NCBI RefSeq assembly: GCF_040869045.1 | Contig: NC_090321.1 | Coordinates: 132,485,689 to 132,549,688 of the forward strand | DNA length: 64,000 nucleotides | DNA from: Eurosta solidaginis | Lineage: Eukaryota > Arthropoda > Insecta > Diptera > Tephritidae | Direction of reading: 5' to 3' | Shown here: positions 32,483 to 43,854 of the stretch, in pieces | Layout of the letters: each line of letters opens with the position of its first letter | Numbering within the stretch: position 1 is the first letter of the stretch | Notes under the pieces: generated by a model | Databases searched by the model: none | What the model saw: the letters and a program-made list of their open reading frames with translations, nothing else | Told to the model about the DNA's origin: nothing | Made by a program: the position numbers and the translations under genes

Positions 32483-35005
32483 TTAGACGAACATTAGCAG
32501 ATGTACTACCCTTCTGGATTCGAGAGGTTGGAGATTTATGAGTAAGCAGCGCGAGTAATAGGATAGAATTGGGTCATCAAAGCTGAGTGAATTTAAACAA
32601 AAACGAATAAATTTTCTTTGAACTCTTTCAATTCTAGCAGCATAGCTGTTATAGATAGGATTCCATACATCTGAGTCATATTCAAGTTTTACACGTACAA
32701 GAGAGGTATAAAGAGGGATCCCTAAAGTCTTTTGCATATCTACGAAGAAAGGCAAGGTTTCTGTAAGCCTTGGGGAGCATATAAGAGGTGTGATTGACGA
32801 AAGAAAAACTGGTATCAAAAACAACACCTAAGTCAATAAATTCATTGACAGAAGCCAGTCGAGCAAAGACATTTGAAAACATTTATTAACATTAAGAAAG
32901 AGATAATTGGCCTTACACCATTCGATATTATTTAGGTCAATTTGTAGGAGTAGGGAATCCGACGGACCATTAATTCTATGAAATAACTTAAGATCATCTG
33001 CATATAGAAGGAAAGAGGACGATTTGAAGCTGGAACCAATATCATTTATAAAAAGCACAAACAACAGAGGCCCGAGAATGCTACCCTGAGGAACTCCGGA
33101 CGTTGCATAAAAAGGGTGGGACTTACAGCCTCGATTTCGACACACAGAGACCGGTTCGACAGATACGATTTTAAGAAGACAGAATGAAATCCTATACACT
33201 CAAGTTTAGATAATAAGATTTGGTGTGAAACTTTATCGAAAGCCTTTGAGAAATCAGTATATATGGTACCCACCTGGCAACTGTCCTTAAATGCAGAAAT
33301 CAGAAAACGACACCAGGTTAGTAACAGTAGAGCGACCAGCAATAAACCCATGTTGACGCGGGTCAACCACCCTTTTAATGACAAAAGATAACTTCTCCTT
33401 TACGATTGTTTCAAAAAGTTTCGAGCATACTGTGAGTTTGGCAATACGCCTATAGTTAGAGATATCATTTTTGTTCCCGGATTTGAAAATAGGACATATT
33501 GAGCTCATTTTCCATCTATCAACGAAAGTGCCAGAGGACAGAGATAAATTTAAGATATGGCAAAGGGGGGCACACAAAGTTAAACTACAGTTCTTCAGAA
33601 CAAACGCGCAAAGGCCATCAGTGTCACAACGAAGCGAGGGTTTAAGGGGGAGCATATTATTGCGAACATCAACCTCGGAGATAATGAGGGAGCCAAAATC
33701 TATCAGATCACGAAGACCCGAGCGCGATTGAGAGCTAGCCAGACCTACATTGGCGTCGCCGAAATTAGATTTAATAAATTCCGCAAATAGCTCAACTGTT
33801 TCAGTTAGAGAATGGGAGCTTACCCCATTAAAGGTCATGCAAATAGGAATATTCGTTGAACCACGTTTGGAGCGAATGAAGTTCCAAAAGGCTTTTGCAT
33901 TTTCTTTAAGCTCATTTTCAAGCCTACGCATATAGCGATTATAAAGAAATTTGTCGAGAACATTAAATTGCCGCACACTATTAAAATACTGTTCCCTAAG
34001 AGAAATGTTATCCATTTTTCCCTTATACAATTTATTGAAGTTGCTACGCTTGTTTTTCAACCTCTTAAGAGTTTTATTATTCCAAGGTAATTTATGCAAC
34101 CTAGGCAAAAACCGAGGTACTGTACTGTGAAATATCTCAGACAACTTCGATAAGGGAATATCATAACACACACTGACGTCATTAGAAAGAAATATATTTG
34201 CCCAATTGAGTGATAGTAAAACATTGTTCAGCTCACTGAAATCAGTAAATTGAAAGTTAAAGGAGGAGTTATCCACTGGAATCAACGTAGGGATAGCAGC
34301 AAAATTTTTAAATTGAATGATAAGCGGTAAGTGATGTCTATCGGATGGACACACAGGAAAAGTACTCTTAGAGAGAGAGATTAAATTCTCATCGACAAAC
34401 ACAAGATCAAGCAACCTCGAACGGGTATTAAATAAATTATTGATTTGAATCAAATTGCAACTTAAGATATTATCTATAAGGTTGATTTCATAAGACCGCG
34501 TTACATTAGTAGGTGTTAGAATACCATTACTTTGAAAGTCTGTCCAAACAATATTAGGCAGATTGAAATCTCCAAGTATACAAAAACGAGCCTCAGTATG
34601 GCTTTCACATAGATTGACGATGTTATCTACATGAGAAAAGTATAAGGAATCAGCACTGTTCGGCGGTATATACGAGCAACAGATGAAAATTGAGCTAGAT
34701 GAACTGGAACTACAGACGCACAGCTGATCAAGTAATGTATCATGATGTAGAAGATGAAACCTTGATGTATGCAGGTTTCTGTTAACTGCAATTAACACTC
34801 CTCCCCCTTTTTTTTGACCAGTTTTCACGAAATCTCGATGCTTCCGGAAAGTTAGGTATAACTTGGAGTCAAAATATTCTTCATCGGAGAAGTCTTAATT
34901 GAGCCACGTTTCCACGATGATATAAACGTCGTAGTCCAAACGAGACGAAGACAACAGAGAATCTTTAGATTTGGTGCGCATGCCACCGACATTTTGAAAG
35001 TAGAC
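32483..35005 (-). pseudogene. ORF2 of LINE A2: endonuclease and reverse transcriptase
   Basis: The endonuclease starts at VYFQNVGGM (about 35000), contains a stop in the ETWLN region (about 34895), and continues with KKGGGVLIAVN, LGDFNLPNIVW and RLLDLVFVDE. RT blocks are KMSSICPIFKSG, HGFIAGRSTVTNL (near 33350), TDFSKAFDKVSHQ (about 33275), GVPQGSILGPLLF (about 33095) and LLYADDLKLF (about 33010, catalytic). The C-terminal part ends with a stop at 32483. Frame changes fall near 33310 and 33180, with more in the tail. It is dead, but all catalytic boxes remain recognisable. Confidence 0.85.
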
Positions 35006-35073
35006 TCTCAAAGATGCATCAGATGACCAGTTATGAATTTTTTGATTGTTGGTAAGTTGATCATTATGTGAAC

Positions 35074-35760
35074 CTACGAGGCCCTTGGGTTTTCCCCGGT
35101 TTTTGGAAAAACCCGAAAAGGCTTAATAGTGACGTTGGAGGGCCACAGAGCAGAATCAAAGAGCTTATTATAGTCAACTGAGCGAACACGAACTTTGAAT
35201 GAAATTCTCACCAAAGAGCTAATGTCAACATCCCTCCTTACAAACTTAAAGCACTCTAAGGTTGAAGTATCAATTTTGATATGCTCAGCGATGTGTTTAA
35301 TAATTTTCTCCTCTGTGACCGAAGGTTTGAATGATGAAATATGAATCCATTTATATGGTACAAAAACATCTAGCTCAGCGTTGCTGTTATTGCCATTAAC
35401 TGCAGATGTCTTTCCATTTAATTCACTTGGTACACGTATGCCTCGCTTGGCTGAGGTAGGAGCGATTGATGGATTAGGAGATTTACTAATAGAGCGAGCA
35501 GTGACAGTGGCATAAGAAAGAGTATTTGTTGCCTCACTATTAGTAGCAGTTGTCGAAAAATTAGAATGTGTGATAGCATTTCCGCTCTGCATGGAATTGC
35601 CCGCTGGGGGTGCAGGAGCTTTCGGTCTCACCTTATTTTTTGCTGGAGTATTTGAAGAATTGTTATTGTTAGTAGACGGAGCATTTGACAAAACTGATTG
35701 TGCATTAGTTGTAGGTGTAGAAATAGATGAGGTTACAACTGTATGTGTAGATACAGGCAC
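35074..35760 (-). pseudogene. ORF1 C-terminal part of LINE A2
   Basis: The 228-codon frame has a Ser/Thr/Asn-rich first half and a conserved C-terminal domain (WIHISSFKPSVTEEKIIKHI; CFKFVRRDVD; WPSNVTIKPFRVF). The frame is open upstream to about 35833 in the same register, where the element is truncated. The 17.6-kb remnant suggests that a PHD-like finger once preceded it. Confidence 0.75.
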
Positions 35761-35859
35761 AGTATTAGCGAGAGCAAACGATGATTGTATTTGTTTATTT
35801 GCATATGTAGGTGTGAAAGAAGATGGATGTTGAGCTTCCCAAGGCAGTCGGTTCTATGT

Positions 35860-36755
35860 ACCGGATTTTTCCCGACCAAGGACTGTCATTTCAGTGTGAC
35901 CCCATTTATTTGTTTCGTCCCTCCCACAAATTATCATCCTCCCAGCAGCTCCTTGCAGCAGGACTGCTCCATATTCTCTTACTCCGGGAAGGTATCGAAT
36001 CCAATCCGGGTCCGTCTCCTGACCCCGGTCCTGAGAAATGGTTTTGTTGCATCTGCCGGAAAAGAATCTTTTTAGGACGGTCATACTCTGTTCAGTGTGT
36101 CTCGTGCAAGGGATGGTTGCATCGGACAGGTTGTTCTGGGCTTGATCCCAAAACCCGACGTCCACGTAACTTTTATAAATCTTTTGTGGCTCCTTGCTGT
36201 TCACGCCCAAGGGCATCCCGTAGTCTACGCCTAAGCGCCCCCCCCCCACTACCTTCCAGCAGCCCCGCTGCTCAGCAAGCCACAACAAGTACCCGCTGCT
36301 GCTCGCGCCCCACGGCGCCACCAACTCAAACAGCTGATACCACTCATAACTACTACCTTCGGAGTTGGTAGCAATGCTAAGCATCAGCCCCTGCCCCCGT
36401 CTTCTCCCCCTCTTTTCCGGCAGCAATCTTGCAGGTCAGGGAAACAGACTCTTAGTCCCTACCTCCGTTTGCACCGTCTGCCAGCACAGCATATATAGGT
36501 TTGCGACATCCGCCCAATTCAGCTCCTGCCTTGGGTGGTGCCACTTTCCTAGATGTTCTGGTCTCCGTGACGGCAACCCCCGACGGGTTTCATCGCGCCA
36601 TGTTGCCAGGTCGCAAACCCAAATCATCCGGATACCCCAATGCTTGCCCAAGGACGCCCAGTCCCAGGGCCACAACAGCAATTGCGTCCTGGCCTTCCAC
36701 AACCCAGGCGTAGTCACCCGTCACTTACCCCCAGAGTGGCGGCGTCTCCCCTTAT
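35860..36755 (+). pseudogene. N1 N-terminal polyprotein: 2A-like motif and two PHD-like fingers
   Basis: The likely start is the MYR codon near 35857. LLAAGLLHILLLREGIESNP spans the hydrophobic lead and the core of the 2A-like motif GIESNPGP (35991-36014). In 2A sequences the ribosome skips the last Gly-Pro bond. The first finger has CCIC, CVSC, LHRTGC and CC (about 36035-36200). A Pro/Ser-rich linker follows with a frame break near 36366. A second finger (CTVC, SCLGWCHF, RCSGL) lies at about 36470-36560. The 2A-like motif would release the N-terminal peptide from the finger-endonuclease-RT protein. The fingers' role is unknown. Confidence 0.75.
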
Positions 36756-36757
36756 GC

Positions 36758-36864
36758 ACTTCAGAATTCTGCAGTTAAACTGTAATGGACTAACTGGGAA
36801 GATTACGGAGATAGTCGATTTCATGAAGCGGCACAACATCCGCATTGCTGCGATTCAAGAGACT
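36758..36864 (+). pseudogene. N1 endonuclease N-terminus, first exon-like piece
   Basis: FRILQLNCNGLTGKITEIVD and IRIAAIQET are the first two blocks of an APE-type endonuclease, with the Asn and Glu catalytic positions kept. The frame is interrupted in the IQET block by the mdg1-like element and continues at 50165. Confidence 0.8.
36861..36864. repeat. GACT target duplication, left side of the mdg1-like element
   Basis: GACT here and GACT at 50165-50168 flank the two LTRs. Removing the element restores the N1 frame in register. Confidence 0.85.
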
Positions 36865-37268
36865 TGTGACCTCCAGTTGAATCTCCAGAAAAGTCGTTCT
36901 CCTTGCGTGCACGCACGCTATCACGCACAGGCACTCCCTTTATTTTCAACCACAGATTTTATTTAGTTTACTAGAGTTCTTTTTATTTGTTATGTTCCAG
37001 TTTTGTAAAAAAGTACATATGAATATAGTTTTCACATTAGTTTTGGTTTCTTTTATTAAAAATCCAATCACTCGTTTCAATTTAGTTTTTCTTCAACCGC
37101 GTTCGCCAAGTCCAAATATAATCTGCTAAAAAATGATGGCCGCCTTTTTCTTTCTTTTTTGCCGACCTCCCCGTTTCCAACTTGTTTCAACACCTGTTGT
37201 CCATTCACAATAGACAACAGGGTTGCACCAAGTGGGAAACAGGGTGAAATCATAAGGCTGCTGTTACA
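36865..37268 (-). repeat. 3' LTR of the mdg1-like element
   Basis: On the minus strand it begins TGTAACAGCAGCC at 37268 and ends GGAGGTCACA at 36865. It matches 49761-50164 with about seven substitutions and no large indel. Confidence 0.9.
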
Positions 37269-37284
37269 CCATCCCCCTTTTCGA
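37269..37284 (-). promoter_or_regulatory. Polypurine tract of the mdg1-like element
   Basis: On the minus strand TCGAAAAGGGGGATGG directly precedes the 3' LTR and primes plus-strand synthesis. Confidence 0.85.
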
Positions 37285-37880
37285 AAAAAAGTTTGATCAA
37301 CTTGTCGACTTCAACCTTTTTTGGTGGTGAATGGAAAATGAACAAAATGGTAAAAATTTGGACTTTGGTGCCGGTATATCTAAGTTATTTTATTTTTAGT
37401 TATATTTATTTATATTCTAACCTACATATTTACATATACGAATAGCAGCTTACATATTTTTGTTTTTTGTTTTTTTTTTTTTTTTTGTTTTTTTTTTTTT
37501 TGTGTAAGTTAACTTAGTTAATTTAATTGCATTTAATGGTATTTACATATACTACGCTTATTCATTTATCGTAAGCCTACCTATTTACATATATGAATAT
37601 TAATAACTTGTAAAAAAAAATTGTTTGTAATTCAAATTCATTTTAATAGGTTTTGTGTATTAACTTATACGTACATTCTCTATTTGTTTATTTTACTTAC
37701 AATACGTATTGTTTCCGATCGTTTGACATATTTTTATTTAAATGTGCTTTTACTTAAACTAAGTATGGTTCTAGAGTATGATAAATTTTGGTTTAAATTT
37801 GCTTTATTAGCGAAATGAAAAAATAAAAAAATCTTTTTTTTTGACTATCTCAAAATGAAATTGGGTACATCCGATTGTAT
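37285..37880 (-). other. Non-coding segment between pol and polypurine tract
   Basis: AT-rich with T-runs of 12-20 bases near 37470-37500. No envelope-like frame is present. Confidence 0.6.
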
Positions 37881-40800
37881 TTATCTAGGTACTCCTCTTA
37901 TGCGGTTTTTATGTACCGTTTTGTATTTTTTATTTTCATTATCAAAAATGGTTACATTTACACCGTCTATATCTGTTACTAAATATGGGCCCTGATTTAT
38001 GTTTTTCCCGTGGTTCTTTTTGAACCAAACCATATCATTTATGTTTACTACTATTGGTTGTGCATTTTTGTCGTATGCATCTTTATTTCTTATTTTGTGT
38101 TTTTCTACTAACTCTTTGGCCAAGGCGTGGCATTTTTGCATTCGGTACTTTACTTCTTTTGAATAATTTTCGATATTATAAATGGGTTCGATTGTTTCGT
38201 TCTTCAATTCAGATGGCACAATGGCCTTTTTACCAAAAATTAATTCAAAGGGAGTAAGTTTATTATCGAATACCGTATTTGGCGTTGTGTTATGGCAAAA
38301 CGTAAAATATCTCAAATATGTATCTCAATCATCAAAGGAATCATTTAAGTACGCACGTAGGTACTCGTTGAAAATTCTATGGTTTCTTTCGACAGTTCCT
38401 ACGGTTTCGTGGTGATATGGTGTAGAAAAGTTGTGATCAATATTTAATAAACTGGTTAAATCTGCAAAAATTTCATTTTTGAATTAAGTGCCTAAATCTG
38501 ATTTAATGGATTTCATAGCACCGTATATTAAAATGAAGCCTTCGAATAGTGCTGACGCGATGGTTTTTGCACTTTTATCAGGTATTGATATTGTAACTAA
38601 GTATTTTGTCAGATCGCAGATTATGGTAAGCGCGAACTTATTACCATATCTCGATTCTGGCAATGGGCCTATGGTATCAATTACGACAATGCCAAAAGGT
38701 TTATTAGGAGTAGGAGTTAGAACGAGTTCTTCTTTATTTCCTATTTTGACTTTATTCAGAAGACATTTTTCGCATTTCCTAACATAACTAGCTATGTCTT
38801 TTGTCAAGTTTTTCCAGTAAAATTTGTTTCGTAATTTGGCGTATAATTTTTTCGTTCCACAGTGACCTCCAGTGATGGGATCATTGTGATAAATTGCTAA
38901 TAATTTTGATTTTTGTTCCTGATCAGTGATTGTTTCAATTGGATCCATTAAAATAATTTTTAAAAATTGCAAAAGCTTATTTCCTCTTTCTTTAAAATTT
39001 GTAATTGTAATGTATTTGAAAATTAAATCGTTTTTTGGCCATTCTACATCCTTAATATTAAGTTTTCCGGCTTCTTTTTCTAGCCTCGAAAGTAAAGTAT
39101 CGAAATTCTTTATTTCGTTAGAAAATTCAAAATCAAGTAAAATTGTTCTTTTGTGCTTTATATGCGCGCATATTCTTAAAAATTGTTTATTGTTTTTATC
39201 ATGAAATATTTCTGATCTAATACGAGGAATTTTTTTTGAAAAGTTATGATTGAATTTATCATATACGTTTAATGTTTGTATGTTTTCACATAAGTCTATA
39301 TTTTCGGTAGAACTACATTTATCATTTTTCTTACTCATAGCCCTAGTCTGAACTGCAAATCTATTTTTGGTTGCTTCTTTTATTTCGCCAATGGTTATAC
39401 GAGAAAGTGCATCCGCTCCTATATTTGATTTTCCCTTTATGTACTCTATTGTGAAATTGTATTCTGCCAACTCAAGTCTGATTCTGGAAAGTTTTGAAGA
39501 TGGGTCTTTCATAGTGAATAAATAGACTAAAGGCCTATGATCTGATTTTACAATAAAGTGATTTCCATAAACGTATGGTCTGAATTGTTTAATGGCAAAA
39601 TAAATGGCTAATAGTTCTAACTCAATGATGGCTTTCTTTTGTTCTGCCTCATTAAAAGATTTTGACGCATAACATATGGGTAAATCTCTGCCTTGATGTT
39701 CTTGGCTGAGTATCGCTCCACATCCCGTCTTAGAAGCGTCTACTGTAATGGTAAACTCTTTAGAAAAATCTGGGTATTGTAATATCTTTGGTGACATTAG
39801 GGATGCTCTTAGTACATCAAAGGCTTTATCGCATGATTCGTCCCAGTTAAATTCTACTCTTTTCCTATTCAGTCTGTTCAGAGGTGCTGCCAGAGATGCA
39901 AAGTTTGGAATAAAGCGTCTGTAGTAGTTGGCAAAAGCTACAAACCTTCTTACGGCGTCCTTGTCTGTTGGCTTAGTATAGTTACGAATTGCGTCTATTT
40001 TAGATTCGTCTGGTGACAGACCTTCAGCTGAGAATTTATGTCCTAGGAATGTTACTTCTGGTCTTAGAAAATTGCATTTACTTGGATTGAGTTTAAGGTT
40101 GAATGATCTACAAGTATTGAATACTTTAGACAAATTTTTAATGTGATGGGATTCGCTACAGCCGATGACTATGATGTCATCTACATAAAGAAAAGATACA
40201 TTACGGGGCATTCCTGAAAATGCGATGGTCATCATCCTAGAAAACAAATTTGGTGCAATGTTCAAACCAAATGGCAATACCTTCCATCGATACGCTCCGC
40301 GATCAGTAGAAAATTAGGTTATATCGCGTGAATCTACGTGTAATGGTATTTGATGAAATCCAGAAAAAAGGTCTAAGGTTGAGAAAAATTTGGCTCTGCC
40401 AAGATTGTCTAAAATATCATCGATTCGTGCTAATGGAAATTTGTCTGCTATTAGCTTCTTGTTAACTGCGCGAAAGTCAACACACATTCGGTATGCTTTT
40501 TTGCCATTTATTTTTTTTTTAGGAACTAAGATAAGAGGACTGTTGTAGTTAGAATAGCTTTCTTCTATTAAATCATTTTCTAATAATTTTGTAACCTTTC
40601 TGTTAATTTCTTCCCGCTGCGAATAGGGTAGACGATAGTTCTTTATATACACTGGTTCGTTGTCGGTTAACCGCAATTTCTGCTCATAAAAAATTATTTA
40701 ACGTCATTTTATCGTTGTCAAGCGCAAATATGTCAGCATATTGTATGCATAGATCTAAAAGTTCAGATGGTGCATCTTTTGGAATTTGATCTTTTAAAAT

Positions 40801-41475
40801 CGAAGTTATTTCGTTAATTCGCTTCTCATCTGACTTAGTTTTGTCGATTACGTAGACGTGATAATTAGATAAGTTTTCTGCTTTAATAGAATTTTTGTGT
40901 ACGAATTGTACCTCATTTGTGGTATTGATTAATTTTATGATTGGATTATTGGAATTTATAATACATCTTGCGGTAAATACGCCTTTTTGTATATCTTGAG
41001 ATTCAACGAAAAGTGAAGTTGTTGAGTGACCTAAGTCGAAAATTCGAAAAACTTCGCATCTTGGTGGTATAATACACATATCTCTTTCTGTTCCATGTAG
41101 GATTGGCATAATGACTTTTTCTTTATTTGCCCAGAATGAGATGCTACTATTTGAATAATTTATTACACATTTGTTATAATGAAGAAAATCTTTACCCAGT
41201 ATACCGTCTGATGGGATATTGAAGTCATCTTTTACCACATGTAAGCTGTGTTCGACTAGATTATTAGAAAAATTTAGGTCTATGTTTATTTTACCCAAAG
41301 TAGCAACAGAATCTGATGTAACGCCAGTGATATTGACTATTTCGCCATAGTTAATGGGAATGTGCTTATTTAAGCTTGAAATTTTAATCAGCGAAATGTC
41401 AGCTTGTGTGTCTAGTAAAAATGTACATAATTTGTTAGATCCGATTATATGTGTTTCGATAAAATCTGAGTAATT
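37881..41475 (-). pseudogene. pol: pol of the mdg1-like element: PR, RT, RNase H, integrase
   Basis: The pol frame is -1 relative to gag and overlaps its end. Protease has FLLDTQADISLI (about 41425-41390). The RT has a strong finger/palm (SPLILVPKK; CVDFRAVNKK; FFSTLDLFSGFHQIPL) and catalytic FLYVDDIIVI (about 40205). RNase H has TVDASKTGCGAIL (about 39755). The integrase has GGHCGTKKLY, CEKCLLNK, VVIDTIGPLP and VERNHR. Damage consists of one extra base in an A/T run at 40688-40693, and stops at 40316-40314, 38486-38484 and 38327-38325. The C-terminus ends at 37881 with KNRIRGVPR. All catalytic residues that I can align are kept. Confidence 0.9.
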
Positions 41476-41504
41476 TAGGTTTAGACAAAAAATATTTTTA
41501 ATAT

Positions 41505-43085
41505 TTATTCGTTTATCTCCTCGTCCCTCAGTGTTCGCTGCTGAGGGGCGTCCAAGTTTAAAAAGCGAACGTTTGCATTATTTCGCGTATTTGAACTTCC
41601 GGCGTTAGTATTGGTTCTGTTTTCTAGCCTATTTTGACTGTTGCTAGTATTACGCGAGTTACTATTGTTTCGATTGTCGTTGTTTTGCCTAAAGTTGGTG
41701 TTTTGCCTATTTTGAATGTTATTATTGTTTCTACCGTTATTATTGTTGTTGTACCTATTGAAATTATTATTGTTATTGAACCTGTTGAAATTGCTATTGT
41801 TGTTGTATCTATTATTGTTGTTGTATCTATTATTGTTGTTGTAGTAGTTATTGCCTCTATTGTTATTGCGAAAGTTGGGTTGATTGTTAAACCTTGATCG
41901 AAAAGCTAATACCTGTCTTTCTGTAGCCTGATTGTTTTCTTCGACTATCATTTTTGCTGCGACGTCTTTTGCGTCACTAAAGGAGGTTGATGCGAGAATT
42001 GATTTGACTAAGTCTGAGCGCGTATTTAGCCTACAGACGTTTACTGACTGTTCGACTGCCATCTCGTGCGCTTTGTCTTTTGATATTCCCTCGATAATTA
42101 GAGACCTCTCTAAAGCATCAGATAATTCCTCTACTCGTTTAGCAAACTCGGTTAAATTATTGTTCGTAACTTTTAGTGAAGCTATTTTCCCTGCAACCAC
42201 TTTTGAATTGTCTGGCTTTATTCGACTTTTAAGAGCATCTTTAATTTCTTGGATAGATGTTATATTTGTCGGAATTGCTTCTCTTGCTTTCCCTTCGAGC
42301 TTCGATTTAACCAATAAAATGAAAGTTGGCACAAGATTTGGATCTATACATCCTTCTACTAGTGCAATTTTATCTATGAAGGAGTCTAGCAATAAGGGGT
42401 CACCGTTATAGTTTTCCCTAAATAAAGGCGCCCACGACCCAATAAACTGACTATTTTGCTCTGGTGTAGCCATTATTGTTGGTTCTAGAAAATTAGTACG
42501 AGATTGGTTGAAATTTGAGAAAGTTGTTAAAAGCCCTAAAGAGTTGTTTGATGTAACGACTGGGTTATCGAAACCACAGAAGTTTTCTTGTAATGAAATA
42601 TTTTCGGTATGAGGTAAAGAACAACTTTGTTCACCGATACGAGTGTCGAGTGTTTCCGGCTTTGATGAGTCAGAGAATTCTTCTTCTTCCTCAGATTTGA
42701 TTTTGTATGCGTCGAAGGATTCTTTTTCTTCCCGATCCGTATCTGATATAAAAGTGTTATCTTGGACTAAGTCGATGTAGTTGGTTGGTACTTTAACTGT
42801 GCAGTTAAGTTTTGTAAAACATTTAATTAATTCTTCCCTACAACGTGATAAACTTTTATTCACAGCAATTGGCCTAGTTCGGTTTTCAAAATGCCCATTT
42901 AAAAAAAAAAAAAAATGCCCATTTACCTCAATTAAAATGTTATTATATGCCTCAATTAAAGAATTTTTATATTCATCTAACTTCTCTTGCCTTGTCGGTA
43001 AAGAACGACCTGTATGTAAAACGCGTTTTTTAATTTTAAGGAAATTTTCTCTCAATTCTTTGAATTTTGTTTCGAAATTTGACAT
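41505..43085 (-). CDS. gag: Gag of the mdg1-like element (intact, 526 aa)
   Basis: The open frame starts at MSNFETKFKEL. An N-terminal region with an acidic stretch (SEEEEEFSD) is followed by the capsid-like domain (about residues 215-390: WAPLFRENYNGDPLLLDSFI; LEGKAREAI; LKSRIKPDN). The last 120 residues are extremely Asn-rich (repeats of RYNNNN and FNRFNNN) with Arg scattered through. There is no CCHC zinc knuckle, so the basic Asn/Arg tail probably takes over RNA binding, as I recall for the 412/mdg1 group. A 24-bp poly(A) insertion with duplicated flanks (42901-42924) adds eight residues without breaking the frame. Confidence 0.9.
   Translation of the reverse strand: MSNFETKFKELRENFLKIKKRVLHTGRSLPTRQEKLDEYKNSLIEAYNNILIEVNGHFFFFLNGHFENRTRPIAVNKSLSRCREELIKCFTKLNCTVKVPTNYIDLVQDNTFISDTDREEKESFDAYKIKSEEEEEFSDSSKPETLDTRIGEQSCSLPHTENISLQENFCGFDNPVVTSNNSLGLLTTFSNFNQSRTNFLEPTIMATPEQNSQFIGSWAPLFRENYNGDPLLLDSFIDKIALVEGCIDPNLVPTFILLVKSKLEGKAREAIPTNITSIQEIKDALKSRIKPDNSKVVAGKIASLKVTNNNLTEFAKRVEELSDALERSLIIEGISKDKAHEMAVEQSVNVCRLNTRSDLVKSILASTSFSDAKDVAAKMIVEENNQATERQVLAFRSRFNNQPNFRNNNRGNNYYNNNNRYNNNNRYNNNSNFNRFNNNNNFNRYNNNNNGRNNNNIQNRQNTNFRQNNDNRNNSNSRNTSNSQNRLENRTNTNAGSSNTRNNANVRFLNLDAPQQRTLRDEEINE
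42901..42924. repeat. Poly(A) microinsertion with 13-bp duplicated flank in gag
   Basis: AAAATGCCCATTT at 42888-42900 is repeated at 42912-42924 with eleven A residues between. The net gain is 24 bp, so the gag frame is kept. The arrangement is that of a minimal poly(A) insertion with a target duplication. Confidence 0.7.
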
Positions 43086-43614
43086 TAGCAGAAGAAAGAC
43101 TCTTACGCTTGCAGCTTTGTATGCTTGGATATTAACAAATTTGAATGAAGACGAAGGCTGGAATGATTTTATAATCTAAATCGAATTGTGAAAAAGAATT
43201 TGGAATGGTTTTATACCCTAAATTGTTTGAGCTGTGAATAAGAACAAGTTTGAATGGAGGAGAGATTTCAAATGGTTTTGTAACCCAGATTGTATTAATC
43301 TAAATTGAATTGTTGCTGCAGATTTGAGACATGAATGTGAACAAATTTGAATTGAAAGGGAATATGAAATGGTTTTCTCACCTAAGTTGAATTAGTGAAA
43401 GTGGCAAGTTTGTGTTATGAATGTCAATTTTAATTGAAAAGAAATTTAAAATGATTTTATAATCTAATTTGAATTTTGTATTGAATGTTGAAGTAGAATT
43501 AATGAATTGAATAAATTTGTTATTTATTTGAAGTTGGAGTCACTTGAGAGACAGCTGGGTTGTATTCCCTGTGAACAATGAATTAAAAAAAATTTTTTGT
43601 TTATACCGGGTGTG
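43086..43614 (-). other. Leader of the mdg1-like element, part next to gag
   Basis: Non-coding, with several near-repeats of a TGAATG/AATTGAATT-rich phrase. It is interrupted at 43615 by the CsRn1-like insertion and continues at 48160. Confidence 0.6.
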
Positions 43615-43618
43615 CTAC
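43615..43618. repeat. CTAC target duplication, left side of the CsRn1-like element
   Basis: CTAC occurs here and at 48156-48159, directly outside the two 223-bp LTRs. Confidence 0.85.
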
Positions 43619-43841
43619 TTTGGTACGCAAATTAAAGAGTGAACAACGCGATATTCTACAACTGATTGAACAGATATATTTCAATATAAATTACAATACA
43701 CAAAAGTTAGTTGTTGATCGTGCACATGGCAGAATGACTAATAATAATAAGAAAAGAACAGGAAGTGTCAGTCATCTGTCATAGGTGGTAGATAGTTGCC
43801 AGACGTATGTTGCCAATGACCCTTGTGTGGGAGTTGCCACA
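43619..43841 (-). repeat. 3' LTR of CsRn1-like copy C2
   Basis: Minus-strand start TGTGGCAACTCCC at 43841, end CGTACCAAA at 43619. It is identical to 47933-48155 except one base (T versus G, near 43633). Confidence 0.92.
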
Positions 43842-43854
43842 TGACTCCCCCGCT
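43842..43854 (-). promoter_or_regulatory. Polypurine tract of CsRn1-like copy C2
   Basis: AGCGGGGGAGTCA on the minus strand abuts the 3' LTR, parallel to the tract of copy C1 at 8088-8102. Confidence 0.8.

Larger units (their letters stand above)
32105..35833 (-). mobile_element. LINE copy A2 (CR1/Jockey-like), nearly full length, minus strand
   Basis: Reading leftward from 35833, the element has ORF1 (35760-35074), the endonuclease (from about 35005), the RT, and a 3' region ending near 32105 against the cut end of A1. The 5' end is truncated within ORF1, since its predicted PHD-like N-terminus is missing and LINE N1 begins at 35834. The AT-rich 3' untranslated region (about 32480-32105) lacks a clear tail repeat. 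Confidence 0.75.
35834..36864 (+). mobile_element. LINE family N1, 5' part (continues at 50165-50252)
   Basis: It starts with GCTTCCCAAGGCAGTCGG, identical to the start of the minus-strand N1 copy, so this is the family 5' end. It codes the 2A-like and PHD-like region and then the first 40 or so residues of an APE endonuclease. It is split at 36864 by the mdg1-like element and resumes after that element's right LTR, with GACT duplicated. The remainder of ORF2 is lost at 50252, where the Ulysses-like repeat begins. Confidence 0.8.
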
